Shown here piece after piece: positions 1 through 10,778 of a stretch of 64,000 nt of DNA. Position numbers and translations under genes: made by a program. This DNA is from Pythium myriotylum (taxonomy: Eukaryota > Oomycota > Peronosporomycetes > Pythiales > Pythiaceae): positions 682,001 to 746,000 of the forward strand of contig JALJCQ010000019.1 of NCBI GenBank assembly GCA_023091665.1. Reading direction: 5' to 3'. The notes under the pieces are model-generated. The model saw only the letters and a list, made by a program, of their open reading frames with translations. It searched no databases and was not told the origin of the DNA. Position 1 is the first letter of the stretch, and every line of letters begins with the position of its first letter.

Positions 1-2
1 TA

Positions 3-2412
3 ATAGTTGCTGAGTGGCAGGATGGGTGGACTCCGCTACATATTGCATCATCTCGTGCTCAAAGGGCCTTCGTCAGACTGTTGCTTGACGTCCCTTGCGA
101 TATTACCAAACTTGACACGGTGAGTTTTATCCACCCATTTAAGGAATTTGTATCATTAGACTGAGTATGCTTAATGATAGAAAGGTCGTGCAGCGGTGCA
201 TTTGGGATTGAGCAAGAGAGACATCAGAAGCTATCTCAGGGAACTGAATGATAGTTCAATGGAGGTCCTACGCATGCTTGCAGGACGCGGAGCTAAATGG
301 GACACCAAGGGTGACCAACTCGACACTTCTCGACAATTGCTTTTAGAGGCACCAGCTCTGAAAGTTTGCTTCAAGATGTGGGAACGAGAGTATGAGAGAG
401 GTCTGCCACTAACAGAAATCCCCCACGAAGTCGTGAAAGGTGGAGTAACTGCCACTGAAATCTACCTGCGTGAGAAATTGAAGTCGCGACAGTTGATTAA
501 ACACGCGAAAGTATGCCTCGTCGGTCCCAGTAATTGGGGAAAAACTAGTCTCATCAAGTCTGTGACGTCATTGGCGCCATCACTCGAGCATCTAGATGCC
601 CGAACTATTGGTATTGATCACTCAAAACTACGCATTGAAATATGGGTACCCGGAGAGGAATTACCTCACGTATACGAGGTGACATTCTGGGACTTTGCCG
701 GTCAGGACGCCTATCAGGTGGCTCATTCGCTATTCTTCTCGTATCGCACGTTGTACCTAGTCTGTGTTGATCTCCAGTCGTATGCCGCTGCGCTTGCACA
801 GGGTGAGCTTCTCTCGGACACCGATGCTCATCTGGAGCGATATATGGATGAGTTTGTTGACACGAAGATTTTCAAGTGGATCCGGATGATTGTCGCGCGC
901 CAACCAGATGCAGAATTTGTGTTTGTCGCGACCAAGGCAGATGTGCTCAAGGAGAAAGATTCACGCATTGACAAGGTTCGATCGGACGTCATGAGGCGTC
1001 TCCACAGATATGTAGAGGAGTCAGCGAAAGCAATTGGCCAAGTTTCCCGTCGTGGGGCTCCCGTTGATCTCGATGAAGTTGAAGAAATCATCGACAAATC
1101 AACTGATGTGGTATCGTTCACACGGCTTGGAGAACGGTGCGACCTGCGTGAACATGAGGCGCTACTCACGAGCTTGCAGCGATTATCTGCACCAAAGTGG
1201 GTGGTGGTAAGCTGCAAGGCACAGTCAGCAGTCAAGCACGCGCGTTTGGAGATTGAAAAAGTGGTCCCAGAAAGTGAGCGCTCATTTCAGATGCCAGATT
1301 TGTACTCTAAAGTTCTGGTCGAAGTATGCGCAATGCGGGGCAGCATCTCATCTTCGTTTTGTGTTTCAGTTCCCGAGGTATTTCGGCGGCTCAGGGTCAA
1401 GATTGAAGTATTCGACCAGCAAACATGCGAAGCAATTTTGCAAGTGTTGCATCATCTTGGGGATATTTTATGGTACCAGGATCTCGGCATCAAGGAACTG
1501 TTGAACGTGGTGATCCTCAATCCAATGCAATTAATTGACTTGATCCGACAAATCGTGAATCACAACTTGCGCGGTGAAGTGGTCACGCATCTTCAGCTGA
1601 AGAATCTACCATTGTGGGGCGAGCTGGACCGCAGGTTGATGCTTATGGTGAAGCGATTGCTGCAAGAGTTCAACTTGTTTCATTCGTCCCGTGGAGAAAT
1701 GCGGTGGAACTCTGATTTGATTGTGCCTGCGTTTTGGCAGTCAAAGACGAAAACGTCTTGGCTGTTTGGTGGTCAACTTCTGTGTTTAAACGAATCTGTC
1801 ACGACATCAGTGCGTGATGGCCGCGTCGTCTGTGTTCTTACCACGACCCCAATGGAGCTTGAAGAGACGACTCGTGTTCTATGGGAATATCACTTTGTCG
1901 GCATGCTGCCCGAGTCGCTTTTCGATCAGCTTGTCGTTGCGAGTTACTCATCGCTGAGGGATCGTCAAGTTGGTCCTGATTGGATTCTGTATGAGAAGGA
2001 GAACAACTTCGCATGCCGTCTGATTGTGACAAGGAATTTTACGACAAAAGAACGAGTGATGCGACTGGAGGCAGTTGCCGTCGGCTCTCCGCCTGAGTTG
2101 TGGTGGTGTTTTCGGCGCCTCTGCGAGTCTCTCGAAAGAGTTCTGCGTCGATTTCGAGGACTAGTCGTCGATCGCCAGGCTTTCAAAAACCAGGAGGAGT
2201 CTCGTAGCCTGGAAGATGTGGTCGGTGACTGGATGGAGGAGTTGCCAGAAGATCGTGCGGCCTACACGTGGCTTCCCCCCGACTTGACATGGTACGACGA
2301 TATTCTCTCGAAGACAGAAGAGTTAACAACGCAGGCCCACGCGAGAGAATCCGTGGCGGTGGCGGCGAAATCCGCTCGAGTTGGAGAAAAGCGAGAGCGA
2401 CAGTGGGAATAG
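3..2412 (+). CDS. Ankyrin-Roco GTPase, 5' partial
   Basis: The gene enters from the left. Bases 3-119 encode an ankyrin repeat (GWTPLHIA signature, then LLL). A 61-nt intron (GTGAGT at 120, AG at 179-180) joins it in phase to the exon starting at 181, and the second exon ends at TAG 2410-2412. An apparent start at 196 is GTG and is not needed. After a second ankyrin-like stretch comes a Roc GTPase domain: P-loop GPSNWGKTSL (bases 523-552), switch II DFAGQ (about 691-705) and a TKAD guanine-specificity motif near 928-942. A long COR-like domain (about 1300-2300) follows. Roco proteins are dimeric GTPases that usually carry a kinase; none is seen downstream, and the N-terminus is outside the window. 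Family call is firm; cellular role unknown. Confidence 0.85.
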
Positions 2413-2603
2413 TCACTCGACAAAGTAGAACACGATCCACAAGCTGGTCTCCAAGATGTTGCCTTTTGTCCATAAACAACTGCTACAAAATGGTATTCTC
2501 CATATCTACTCTCGTCTCCCTAACTGGCCGAACAAATGAATCGTAGCTCCTCGTCCATTTGAATTGCGCCCTCCATCGAAATCCCCGACCGAAAAAAGGC
2601 ACG

Positions 2604-3804
2604 ATGGCGCCGCCTGGAGCCAAGCGCGCCGCCGACGCGCTCGTGGCCGCCGAGGAGCCCAAGCGCGCGCGCGTGTCGGCCATCGTGCCCGTGAGCGCGC
2701 AGGTCGTGACGGCGGCGCGGCTCGACGCGCGCTCGTCCGGGCTCGCGGCGCCGACCATGCTGCTCACGGGCCACAGCGCGAGCGTCCACTCGCTGCGCTT
2801 CGACCCGTCGGGGCAGCACGTGGCGTCCGGCTCGTTCGACCGCACGATCCGTGAGTGGCTGGCTCGCTGTGGAGAGGAAGAAGGAGGAAGAGAACACGTG
2901 GACTAATGGGCGGCTCAAGTGTTGTGGGAGGTCTACGGCGAGTGCCGCAACTACGGGCTGCTCACGGGCCACAAGAACGCCGTGCTCGAGGTCCAGTGGA
3001 GCTACGACAGCCAGCACGTGGTCTCGGCCTCGGCCGACAAGACCGTCGCGGTCTGGGACGCCAAGGTGCGCGAGCGAGCGGCGCACGGACGAGGGCGTTC
3101 AGGGGGGACTGACGAGTGTGCTCTCTGTGTGTACTTGGCAGACCGGCTCGCGCGTGAAAAAGTTTACGGGCCATGGCGCGGTCGTCAACAGTTGCTGTCC
3201 GGTGACCAAGGGCCCGATGCTGGTCGTAAGCGGCAGCGACGACGGCACGACCAAGCTCTGGGACGTGCGTGCCAAGCGCGCGGTCAAGACGCTGGAGAAC
3301 GGCTTCCCGGTCACGGCCGTGTGCTTCTCGGGCGACAACAGCCAGGTCTTCTCCGGCGGGCTCGAGGGCGACATCAAGGCCTGGGACTTGCGCAAGGACG
3401 CCGTGGCGCTCGTGCTCGCGGGCCACGAGGACATCGTGACGAGCCTCGCGCTGAGTCCGGACGGCAGCGCGCTGCTCTCGAACGGCATGGACGCGACCGT
3501 GCGGCGCTGGGACGTGCGCCCGTTCGTCGTCGGCTCGCGCGAGACGCGCGTCTTCCACGGCGCCAAGCACGGCTTCGAGCGCACGCTGCTGCGCGCCAAC
3601 TGGTCGAGCGACATGCGGCTCGTCGCGAGCGGCTCCTCGGACCGCTTCGTGTACGTCTGGGACGCCGACTCGGGCGCGCTGCGGTACCATCTGCCGGGCC
3701 ACGCCGGCAGCGTGAACGAGGCGGCGTTCCACCCGCGCGAGCCGATCCTGGGCTCGTGCGGCAGCGACAAGAGCATCTATCTCGGCGAGCTCGCCGGCCT
3801 GTAG
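2604..3804 (+). CDS. SNRNP40: U5 snRNP 40 kDa WD40 protein (Prp8-binding)
   Basis: Three exons: 2604-2850, 2920-3065 and 3142-3804, giving 351 residues. Introns of 69 and 76 nt begin GTGAGT and GTGCGC and end AG; the first has a CTAAT branch-like sequence at 2903. Joining restores the WD repeat broken at each junction (SFDRTI to LLWEVYGEC; VWDAK to TGSRVKK). The product is seven WD40 repeats after a short basic N-terminus. MLLTGH, SASADKTVAVWD, SGSDDGTTKLWD, SNGMDATVRRWDVRPF and SADRFVYVWD-type blocks match the family signature of human SNRNP40, a core U5 spliceosomal protein that contacts Prp8. Start ATG 2604 is the first in frame. Confidence 0.93.
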
Positions 3805-4325
3805 TATGACTACTACTACCGGAGAGACGGTTGTTGCGTATCATAGGTATAGCTCAGGCGACGAGCAACATAAGAACAAGAGGGTTAGACGCTTTTGCTT
3901 CGGTGACAGTTTAGACGCGGCTGAAAAAAATAATTCATCCGACCTTGCCATCAACTCGAGTCGTCGCTTGAAGTTGCCATGTGCCAAACGGCGATGGAAA
4001 TATTTCGAAGAAGAGAATATTCTCGAAACGTTTCCAAGCGCTGGCTCGCACGTTCACCTCGCCGTGATAAATTCCCAACCGAAAGCTTTCCCCCCCCTCG
4101 TGACAGGTCGGCGTCTCATTGGCGGCTTAGTCCGCGACACCTAGCCGCTCGCAAACCCCTACCCGCGAAGAACACCCACCCGTGAAAGCTTTCCGTAAAC
4201 TTCCGATAAACTTCCCGTATGTATGCCCGCGCGTACCTACGCCATGCGACTCCAGCACTCGACACGAGCGAGCGACTCGAGCGACGCGCGCGACGGCAGC
4301 GGAGCCGAGCGGAGCCACGCGACTC
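3805..4325. other. Intergenic, no gene seen
   Basis: About 520 bp separating the WD40 gene stop from the first ATG of the ER kinase. It is AT-richer than the genes around it. A 112-codon open frame at 3806-4144 shows no family resemblance and no codon bias; I treat it as noncoding. The region should carry the promoter of the kinase gene. Confidence 0.5.
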
Positions 4326-7300
4326 ATGCGGCGCCTGCTGCTGGCCGTCGGCGTCGCGGCCTTGGGCCTCTCGGTCGTCGGTGTCTCGGTCGTCTCGGCG
4401 CGGGACGTCGCGCAGCAGACGACGACGACGCAGGACCTCGTGGTCGCCGGCGGACTCGACGGCCGCGTCTTCGCCATGGACGCCTGGACGGGCGACGTGC
4501 TCTGGATGTTCGACTCGGGCGGGCCCATGGTCGACTCGGCGGCGTGCGGCGGAAGCGGCGGCGGCGCTGGCAGGTCCACGGCGGCCGACCACGCGGTCGC
4601 GACCCAGACGCAGCTCTCGACCGGCCTCTCGCAGATGGTGCCGTCGTACGACGGACGGCTCTACCACATCGACGGCGCCAGCGTGCGCGAGCTCGGCGTG
4701 ACCATGCTCGACCTCATCCACGCGAACGGGCCCGTGCGGCTCGCGCGCGACGGCGACGCGGACCTGCTGCTCTTTGGCGAGAAGACGACCGCGATCTTCG
4801 CGCTCGACGCCGCGCGCGGCGTCGTGCAGCCGCTCGCGCAGACCTCGCCGGCGCTGCTCTTTGGCCGCGCCGAGTTCAAGACGCGCGCGGTCCATGCGCG
4901 CAACATGTCGGCCGCGCAGTGCTTCACGATCGCCGAGTACTTTCTCCAGTTCACGGACCAGTCCAAGTGCGACAAGCGCGGCGATGCCGCCGTCGGCGCG
5001 CCGCAGATCCTCGTCGTGCCCAAGGACCCGGACGCGGCCCACCCCGACGAAGAGGAGTCGACCATCGCCGCGTACGACCCGTGGACCAACAAGCAGCTCT
5101 GGGAACTGCAGATCCCCAAGTTTGACGTCGTCGCGGTCTTTGGCGTCTCGCCGAACCGCGGCGCGTCGTTCTTCAAGTGGAGCGTCGAAGGCCCCTCGTC
5201 GTCCATGCAGATGAAGAAGGATCTCGTCGTGAGCGGCGCAGCGCGTGGCGCGTCGTCCGCGAGCAAAGGAGAAACGACCGTGCGACCGATGCTCAGCGCC
5301 GAGGAGCAAAGCAACGAAAGCAAGCATCTCGTCAAGACAGTGAACCGAGATCTCCGGACGATGGAATCCGAGTTCCGGCTTCGCCTGCTTGACGGCAACT
5401 ACTATCTCGAACCGAACGACGACGACGACGAAAGCGTGAAAGCGACAAGCTCGGGCAATTCCGAAGCGTTCAATGCCAACTACGCGAAACGCAAACGGCG
5501 AGTGTTCTGGGAGTCGATGGAAAGCGGTGGTAAGAAAGGTGTCTTCATTACCTACTACCACGTTGGCGCCATGACGCTCGGAACGATGGTCGGCTGCGTG
5601 CTCATCGCGTGGGGGTTCTACGTCAAAGGTTTGTCAGCGTCCGGTGCAATGAATGCGATCCAGCAAGACTTCATGCCCTCCGGCCACGTGCACCAACTCA
5701 CAATTGAACAGCCAGGACGAGACAAGATCACGATCTCGAGTTCGATCACGCGCGCGCTTTTACTGGAGGCAGCGATGGCGTCGGGATACATGCGTCAGCA
5801 AGTACCGCTGCTCGAGAACGGCGACGAGACTTTCACTGGAGTAAACAACGTGTCCAATACGTCGGACGTGAAATTGGACCCAGCGACGGAAGCGATGCTG
5901 CTCGAAAAGTTTACGAAGATGGTCGCGATGGAGGCTGCGGCGGCGCTTTCAGGGCATCGTTTCTCTAACAGCAGCCTCATGCAGCTCAAGAACGATCCGG
6001 ACGCATCGAGTGCTTCTACGATGTCATCATCCACGTTGACTTTAGTGTCGGACGCTTCAACTGGACGGACCCATCGCCCATCATTGCAGGTCGATGATTG
6101 TATGGATCTCAGCGTGACTACTTTCGAGGCGGCAGCTAGTCGTTCGAACATGACGGAGGACAACGAAGGTCGCATCATTCCTGTGATCGAAGAGCTCGAG
6201 ACCAGCTCTGATGCAATCTTCGAGTTGGAAGACCGTGGTGATGTCATCGAAGCAGTCGCGGTAACTGAAGATAACCTCTTTGATTTACCAATGCAGGACG
6301 AAGCGGTGGTTCTAGAGGAGACGGTGTCGTCGGCGCAATCGAGTGCAAAGCCTAGCGAGCCGTGGGAGTCGGAGACTACAGGGAGCTGTGACTCAAGCAA
6401 GGACCCAAGCAGCAGTGAAGAGGAGGAGAGTGGAAGCAGTGCCAGCGATGATTCGGAGTCTCGACTTCAGGGAGACGAAGAGCTCACTCGTGAATCGGCC
6501 AGTGCGGGCGAGGCGACGAACCGACGCAAATCTTCGAATGCCTCGTCTTCGGAGTCGGTCTCGAATGAAGCTGAAGTTCTCTTCCCGTTTGTGTGTCAGA
6601 GCCGATTCGCGAACGAGTTTGTGGAGCTGTCTGCTCTGGGAAAAGGTGGCTTTGGCCAAGTTATGCTAGCCGAGAATCGACTGGATGGACGCAAGTACGC
6701 GATTAAGCGGGTTGGACTTCATCTTAAGAACCAGACGTCCAAGACACTACAGAAGTTTTTGCGCGAGGTCAAGATTCTAGCTCTGCTGGATCATCCTCAT
6801 ATTGTGCGATACTATCAGGCGTGGCTCGAGAAGGTCGAGGAAGGAACGATCGTAAGTGGGACAGCTTTCTCAGATGGTGGATCCGATGTGACTGGCACCG
6901 TTGCACCTCGAAACTACTCGATGAGCAACTTGTTGGCACCAATATCAGAGATGGAGTACTCAAACCAGCAGCGTTCTGTTGCATCGTTCTACAGCAACGG
7001 AAGTCTTGTTGATGACGGCGGTTTTGAATGGGAGCGCAACTCTCAAGATGGAGACGAGGACGTCGACGCATGGCGAGAGGAAGATCTTGTGTCTGATACC
7101 CAGCCACGAGGCGGTGGTCGTAAACTTGTGAAGCACCCGAGCATCATCGAGCCAAACCAGCCACCGAGGCAACGCAAAGCCGCAAGAGATACCGACAAGG
7201 ACGACTCCTCTAGTTATTCGATGGAGAAGTGCGACCACTGGCTGTACATTCAAATGCAGTACTGCGCGGGTCGCAACCTTGGTGACTACCTCGCTCTGCC

Positions 7301-8360
7301 AACGCGAACGATGGAGCTACCAAAGCTGCTCAAGATTTTCACGCAGATTGCCAGTGCGATTGCCCATGTGCACTCGTGCGGGCTGATCCACCGCGACTTG
7401 AAACCGGCAAACATCTTCGTTGCTGACCAGGATGGCGACTCTATCAAGCTCGGTGACTTCGGGCTCTCGCGATACGCCGCCAACGTAAACTTGGCGCAGT
7501 CGACGATCGAGGAGCAATCGAGCAGCGCCATGTTCATGAACGGCGGGCAATTGGCTCAGTACTCGATATCGAAGTGGTCCATGTCGGTGTCGAACATGTC
7601 GGAGAGCCAGGATATCACAGCGGGCGTCGGCACGTACTTGTACGCAAGTCCTGAACAGGTCGCGGGCAAGAAGTACAACGCCAAGACGGATATGTACTCG
7701 CTCGGCATGATCCTGTTCGAGCTTTGCCATGAGCGGTTCGGCACGACAATGGAGCGGTACGTCACACTGCGAAATGCACGCGAACGGATCTTCCCCGGTG
7801 AGTTTGTGTGGCGCAAGAAGTGCCCCGAGATCATGGAAATGCTGGACAAACTGCTCCATCACGACCCAATGCAGCGCCCGGACGCCTCGGATGTGGTTCA
7901 GTGGAGCCAGGAGCTGTATGAGCTGAGCTTGGCGCAGCATCACCACTCCACGTCGGCGTTACGGTCGCCCGTCCACCACTCGCGGTCGTTCCAGGGAACG
8001 ATTTCAGGTCTCAGCCTCGAACAGGCAGGTTCAGCGTTCTCTCTACAGGTCGAGGCCCGCATGGACTCGGGCTCGGACGACAGCAACAGTGGCAGCAGTG
8101 GCGAGCGACGAATCCCGAACCACAACTTACTGAAGGAGCTGTGCGATGTGATCGTGGAGGTGAGCGGCGGTCGGATGGAGATCAAGAAGTGCGGACTCCA
8201 CCTACAGGACGGCGGGGCCCAGATCCTAGACTTTGTTCTGGACCCGCATCTGACCGAAGACGAGAAAGAGAATCCGACTTTTGTGGCGAGCCAGAAAGCC
8301 GAGCTCATGAGAGTGCTCGAGGCGCTCCCCGGCGTCCACACAGTGCGTTTGGACACGTGA
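4326..8360 (+). CDS. PERK-like ER-resident eIF2alpha kinase
   Basis: Single exon, 1344 residues from ATG 4326. The frame is open upstream to a GTG at 4182, but ATG 4326 opens a clean signal peptide (MRRLLLAVGVAALGLSVVGV). Residues about 26-410 form a lumenal region with PQQ-propeller-like blocks (VVAGGLDGRVFAMDAWTGDVLWMFD), followed by a membrane span at about 411-435. The kinase runs about 765-1194: glycine loop GKGGFG, YAIKR lysine, a long acidic insert between lobes (about 840-970), HRDLKPAN, DFGLSR and SPEQ. An inserted lobe plus a lumenal sensor is the PERK plan: ER stress phosphorylates eIF2alpha and lowers translation. A C-terminal 90-residue conserved-looking tail is unassigned. Substrate is inferred from architecture. 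Confidence 0.88.
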   Translation: MRRLLLAVGVAALGLSVVGVSVVSARDVAQQTTTTQDLVVAGGLDGRVFAMDAWTGDVLWMFDSGGPMVDSAACGGSGGGAGRSTAADHAVATQTQLSTGLSQMVPSYDGRLYHIDGASVRELGVTMLDLIHANGPVRLARDGDADLLLFGEKTTAIFALDAARGVVQPLAQTSPALLFGRAEFKTRAVHARNMSAAQCFTIAEYFLQFTDQSKCDKRGDAAVGAPQILVVPKDPDAAHPDEEESTIAAYDPWTNKQLWELQIPKFDVVAVFGVSPNRGASFFKWSVEGPSSSMQMKKDLVVSGAARGASSASKGETTVRPMLSAEEQSNESKHLVKTVNRDLRTMESEFRLRLLDGNYYLEPNDDDDESVKATSSGNSEAFNANYAKRKRRVFWESMESGGKKGVFITYYHVGAMTLGTMVGCVLIAWGFYVKGLSASGAMNAIQQDFMPSGHVHQLTIEQPGRDKITISSSITRALLLEAAMASGYMRQQVPLLENGDETFTGVNNVSNTSDVKLDPATEAMLLEKFTKMVAMEAAAALSGHRFSNSSLMQLKNDPDASSASTMSSSTLTLVSDASTGRTHRPSLQVDDCMDLSVTTFEAAASRSNMTEDNEGRIIPVIEELETSSDAIFELEDRGDVIEAVAVTEDNLFDLPMQDEAVVLEETVSSAQSSAKPSEPWESETTGSCDSSKDPSSSEEEESGSSASDDSESRLQGDEELTRESASAGEATNRRKSSNASSSESVSNEAEVLFPFVCQSRFANEFVELSALGKGGFGQVMLAENRLDGRKYAIKRVGLHLKNQTSKTLQKFLREVKILALLDHPHIVRYYQAWLEKVEEGTIVSGTAFSDGGSDVTGTVAPRNYSMSNLLAPISEMEYSNQQRSVASFYSNGSLVDDGGFEWERNSQDGDEDVDAWREEDLVSDTQPRGGGRKLVKHPSIIEPNQPPRQRKAARDTDKDDSSSYSMEKCDHWLYIQMQYCAGRNLGDYLALPTRTMELPKLLKIFTQIASAIAHVHSCGLIHRDLKPANIFVADQDGDSIKLGDFGLSRYAANVNLAQSTIEEQSSSAMFMNGGQLAQYSISKWSMSVSNMSESQDITAGVGTYLYASPEQVAGKKYNAKTDMYSLGMILFELCHERFGTTMERYVTLRNARERIFPGEFVWRKKCPEIMEMLDKLLHHDPMQRPDASDVVQWSQELYELSLAQHHHSTSALRSPVHHSRSFQGTISGLSLEQAGSAFSLQVEARMDSGSDDSNSGSSGERRIPNHNLLKELCDVIVEVSGGRMEIKKCGLHLQDGGAQILDFVLDPHLTEDEKENPTFVASQKAELMRVLEALPGVHTVRLDT

Positions 8361-8505
8361 GAAGATAATAAAAAGCAAACTAGTACGATAGGAAACCAAC
8401 TAAAAGCATCGCGGGAGGCGACCGAATGAGATGAAAACCGGGGGACGAGATGCCTCGACAATTGAAGATGATCATCACAATCTACCGAACAAGTCTTTCT
8501 ATTTT
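8361..8505. other. 3' flank of kinase gene
   Basis: Short spacer with an AATAAAA-type stretch at 8368-8375 that could be a polyadenylation signal. No gene seen. Confidence 0.35.
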
Positions 8506-8814
8506 TTAAAAATATCTAGGAAATCCAGAGAGGGCAGGCGTCCACAGCCCACCAGGTGGCCGGGGCAGACTCGGCCAATGGACTGCTGAGACCTTGCTGA
8601 CGAACTGGAGCTCTTGAAAGGTCTCGACAATCCGTCTTATCAAGATGCCACCCAGCCAGACGTTGCTGGATCCGTTGGTGCTCCTGCCCATCTTGGCTCG
8701 TTTGCCAGGCTGAAAAATTCGCGAGTAGGTGGGAAAAGTGATCGGGATGACGACAAGTGGTCCGCCCTTGTGAAGCCATCGCTTGGGCACGTGCAGGAAG
8801 CGGGATGACGTCAT
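8506..8814 (-). CDS. Small hypothetical protein, 102 aa
   Basis: Open frame on the minus strand from ATG 8814 to a stop at 8506. The first 70 residues have GC-rich third positions like the real genes nearby and a hydrophobic, basic composition (KRWLHKGGPLVVIPITFP); the last 30 residues look less coding. It could be one exon of a spliced gene, since a GTGAGT occurs upstream near 8860. I do not recognise a family. It may be spurious. Confidence 0.3.
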   Translation of the reverse strand: MTSSRFLHVPKRWLHKGGPLVVIPITFPTYSRIFQPGKRAKMGRSTNGSSNVWLGGILIRRIVETFQELQFVSKVSAVHWPSLPRPPGGLWTPALSGFPRYF

Positions 8815-9306
8815 GGTCAAAGCCACCGCCTCTCTTGTCGTGTTGTCACTGGCGTGTTACTCACAGGCACCCAAAATCAGAACGTGATTAAGTTTCACAG
8901 GTTCTGGTTAGATAGCAACAAACGGTAAAAGAGCAGGTTGACGAGCCGCGACTCTACTGTTACATTATTTTATAGAGGTCGTTGGTAACCGCCGAACCCA
9001 GCATCAACCCATTTCACCGAGTCTGAAAACCGCTTTCATTCTATCCCTTTCTAAATCGATAGTAATATCATCCCAACTACAACCTCTTCAAAGTAGAATA
9101 TTAACCTGTCATATCGCATATCGAGTGTATCCCTTTCCGGTCTCGCAGCTCTTTGCTGCTCTTCGTCGCGAGCGTCACGCCACCCGTCCGCGCTCCTCCC
9201 TCTTCCTCTCTTCCTCGCTTCCTCTCTCTCTCTCTCTCTCGCTCTCTCTCCGTGTCTTTCTCCTGGCTCCGCGAGTCTCCCGTGGCAGTTCCCATTTCTC
9301 CACACG
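8815..9306. other. Intergenic with CT-rich tract
   Basis: Promoter region of the PH-domain gene. A polypyrimidine tract, almost pure (CT)n, lies at about 9220-9252, 55 bp before the ATG, probably within the 5' UTR. No coding sequence recognised. Confidence 0.5.
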
Positions 9307-9696
9307 ATGCTCATGACGCGTCTCCAGGGCTATCTTGTCAAGCGTGGCGAGCGCGTCAAGAGCTGGAAGCGCCGCTTCTTCACGTTCGAAGACGGCGTGC
9401 TCGCCTACAAGAAGAGCGACAGCGACGACGCGCGCGTGCTGCGACGCGAGTACGTCGAGAACGTCATCTACTGGAACGGCATCGCCCACGGCTTCTGCGT
9501 GCACTTGAGCTCGGGCCGGGTGCTCTACATGTCGGCACCGAGCGAGGACGAGGCCAGTCGCTGGTACAACGTCGTCGAGGCCTACGTGGCCAAGCAGCAG
9601 AAGGCCACCGAGATGATGAAGCTCGCCGCGCGGCGGCCCAAGCTCATGCTCGCACCCATCGAAGAGTCGGCGCTCGAGAACCTCGAGTTCAAGTGA
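9307..9696 (+). CDS. Small PH-domain protein
   Basis: Single exon, 129 residues from ATG 9307. The first 100 residues form a pleckstrin-homology domain: the opening LQGYLVKRGERVKSWKRRFF has the GYLxKRG start and the basic KSWKRRFF segment typical of phosphoinositide-binding PH domains, and the closing helix carries the invariant tryptophan (SRWYNVVEAYV). Nothing else is fused to it, so it likely acts as a membrane-binding adaptor. The domain call is firm; lipid preference and pathway cannot be read from sequence. Confidence 0.88.
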   Translation: MLMTRLQGYLVKRGERVKSWKRRFFTFEDGVLAYKKSDSDDARVLRREYVENVIYWNGIAHGFCVHLSSGRVLYMSAPSEDEASRWYNVVEAYVAKQQKATEMMKLAARRPKLMLAPIEESALENLEFK

Positions 9697-10253
9697 GCCG
9701 CACGGGAAGGAGAAGATTGTTATTAGGGTCGGGAACGGGTCTCTCTCTCTCTGTCGTGAAGGAGCGAGGAGGGCGCCCGCCTGACCACGAGGAGGCATTA
9801 TCTATTACTAGTATACTAGCACCATTTGTAAAAGCCAGTTGACGTTTGTACAGGGCATCGATCTCGGTTGGTTTGTTTTCTCGCCAGGACGTTGGCAGCA
9901 GGTCGAAAGTCAGACATAACACACGGAGCATGTGGGTTGAACATCTTCAACCCACTCTGAATTAACTCCATACACACGCGCTCAGATGTCTGGCCCCATG
10001 AAGAGGAACCGGTGGGGCAAAAATTATTAGAAAATTCTCAAGTGATTGAGTAGAATTGCTGCCTTGACTGGTGGAGGAAGAGATGGAGAAAGGATACGAC
10101 ACAGTGCTTTGCACATGAAGCTAGCGTGGGTGCAGCGTCCACTGGGGGTTGTAAAAAAAATGCCTGTTCTGATTAAGCAAATCGCTCAATCGATTCATCA
10201 GAACCAAACCACTCCGACCTGTTCATTCCCAAGCTCGTTTATCCACACGACTA
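9697..10253. other. Intergenic, nothing recognised
   Basis: About 560 bp between two convergent genes (PH-domain gene on plus, FG-like ORF on minus). It contains a second short CT run at 9741-9752. No RNA gene or repeat seen. Confidence 0.4.
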
Positions 10254-10778
10254 TTAATACTTGGAGATGTCTCTTTCATCCATTGGCCCTGGAGTCGACG
10301 CAAGAAACGCAGCAGCAGAGGTCGTCAAGGGAGCTCTAAACGTGAAGATCGGCGTGGTCGGCGGTGGAGGAGGCGCGAGCGGCGTTTCGCGTGCACTCGG
10401 CGCTACAAACAGCGACGATCCCGTCGCTTTGACGCCCGTCGACGTCCCGAACAGCGAGCCTTCTGCTGCTTCTACGGTCGGTGCTGGCTGGCCAGAAGCA
10501 GATAAAGGAGGCCGTGTGTCACTCGCAAACAGCGATCCATTGCTGTTGCTCGAGTTGGTCAAAGGAGGTCCGAAGAAGAATCCATCGGCGTGCTGGGGCG
10601 AGTAGTTGGTGAAGTTGATGCCTCCACGGCCTCGAGTGTTGTCAGCACAGCCGAAGGAGGTGGCGACTGCACTCGAGGCCGACGGAGCTGCTGAAGCGGC
10701 GTCGAGCGAAGGCTTCGCAGTGGGGGAAGCCATGGGGGCTCGAAAGAGTATTGGAGAAGTGGTTGCTGACTCCACCAT
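10254..10778 (-). CDS. Hypothetical SLFG/FG-like low-complexity protein
   Basis: Open frame from ATG 10778, 174 residues, rich in Ser, Ala, Pro and Thr with spaced aromatic motifs (SFG, FFFG, two SLF blocks including GSLFGTSTG, and FTF). This resembles the cohesive repeats of FG nucleoporins, and the neighbour (divergently transcribed, 750 bp away) is Nup98-Nup96. It may be a separate small FG-type protein or a fragment of one. A plus-strand frame also stays open over part of the region, so coding status is not certain; the FG resemblance favours minus. Confidence 0.42.
   Translation of the reverse strand: MVESATTSPILFRAPMASPTAKPSLDAASAAPSASSAVATSFGCADNTRGRGGINFTNYSPQHADGFFFGPPLTNSSNSNGSLFASDTRPPLSASGQPAPTVEAAEGSLFGTSTGVKATGSSLFVAPSARETPLAPPPPPTTPIFTFRAPLTTSAAAFLASTPGPMDERDISKY

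Noticed and set aside
196..198. GTG as the start of the Roco gene
   Set aside because: An in-phase upstream ankyrin exon with a good GTGAGT donor shows the gene continues to the left.
3806..4144. 112-codon ORF downstream of the WD40 gene
   Set aside because: No family resemblance, no codon bias and overlaps a competing frame.
4182..4325. 48 extra N-terminal residues on the ER kinase
   Set aside because: They need a GTG start and would bury the signal peptide that begins at ATG 4326.
9030..9060. Oomycete initiator-like TTTCATTC before the PH-domain gene
   Set aside because: The match to the TCATTYY initiator is too short and too far from the ATG to assert.
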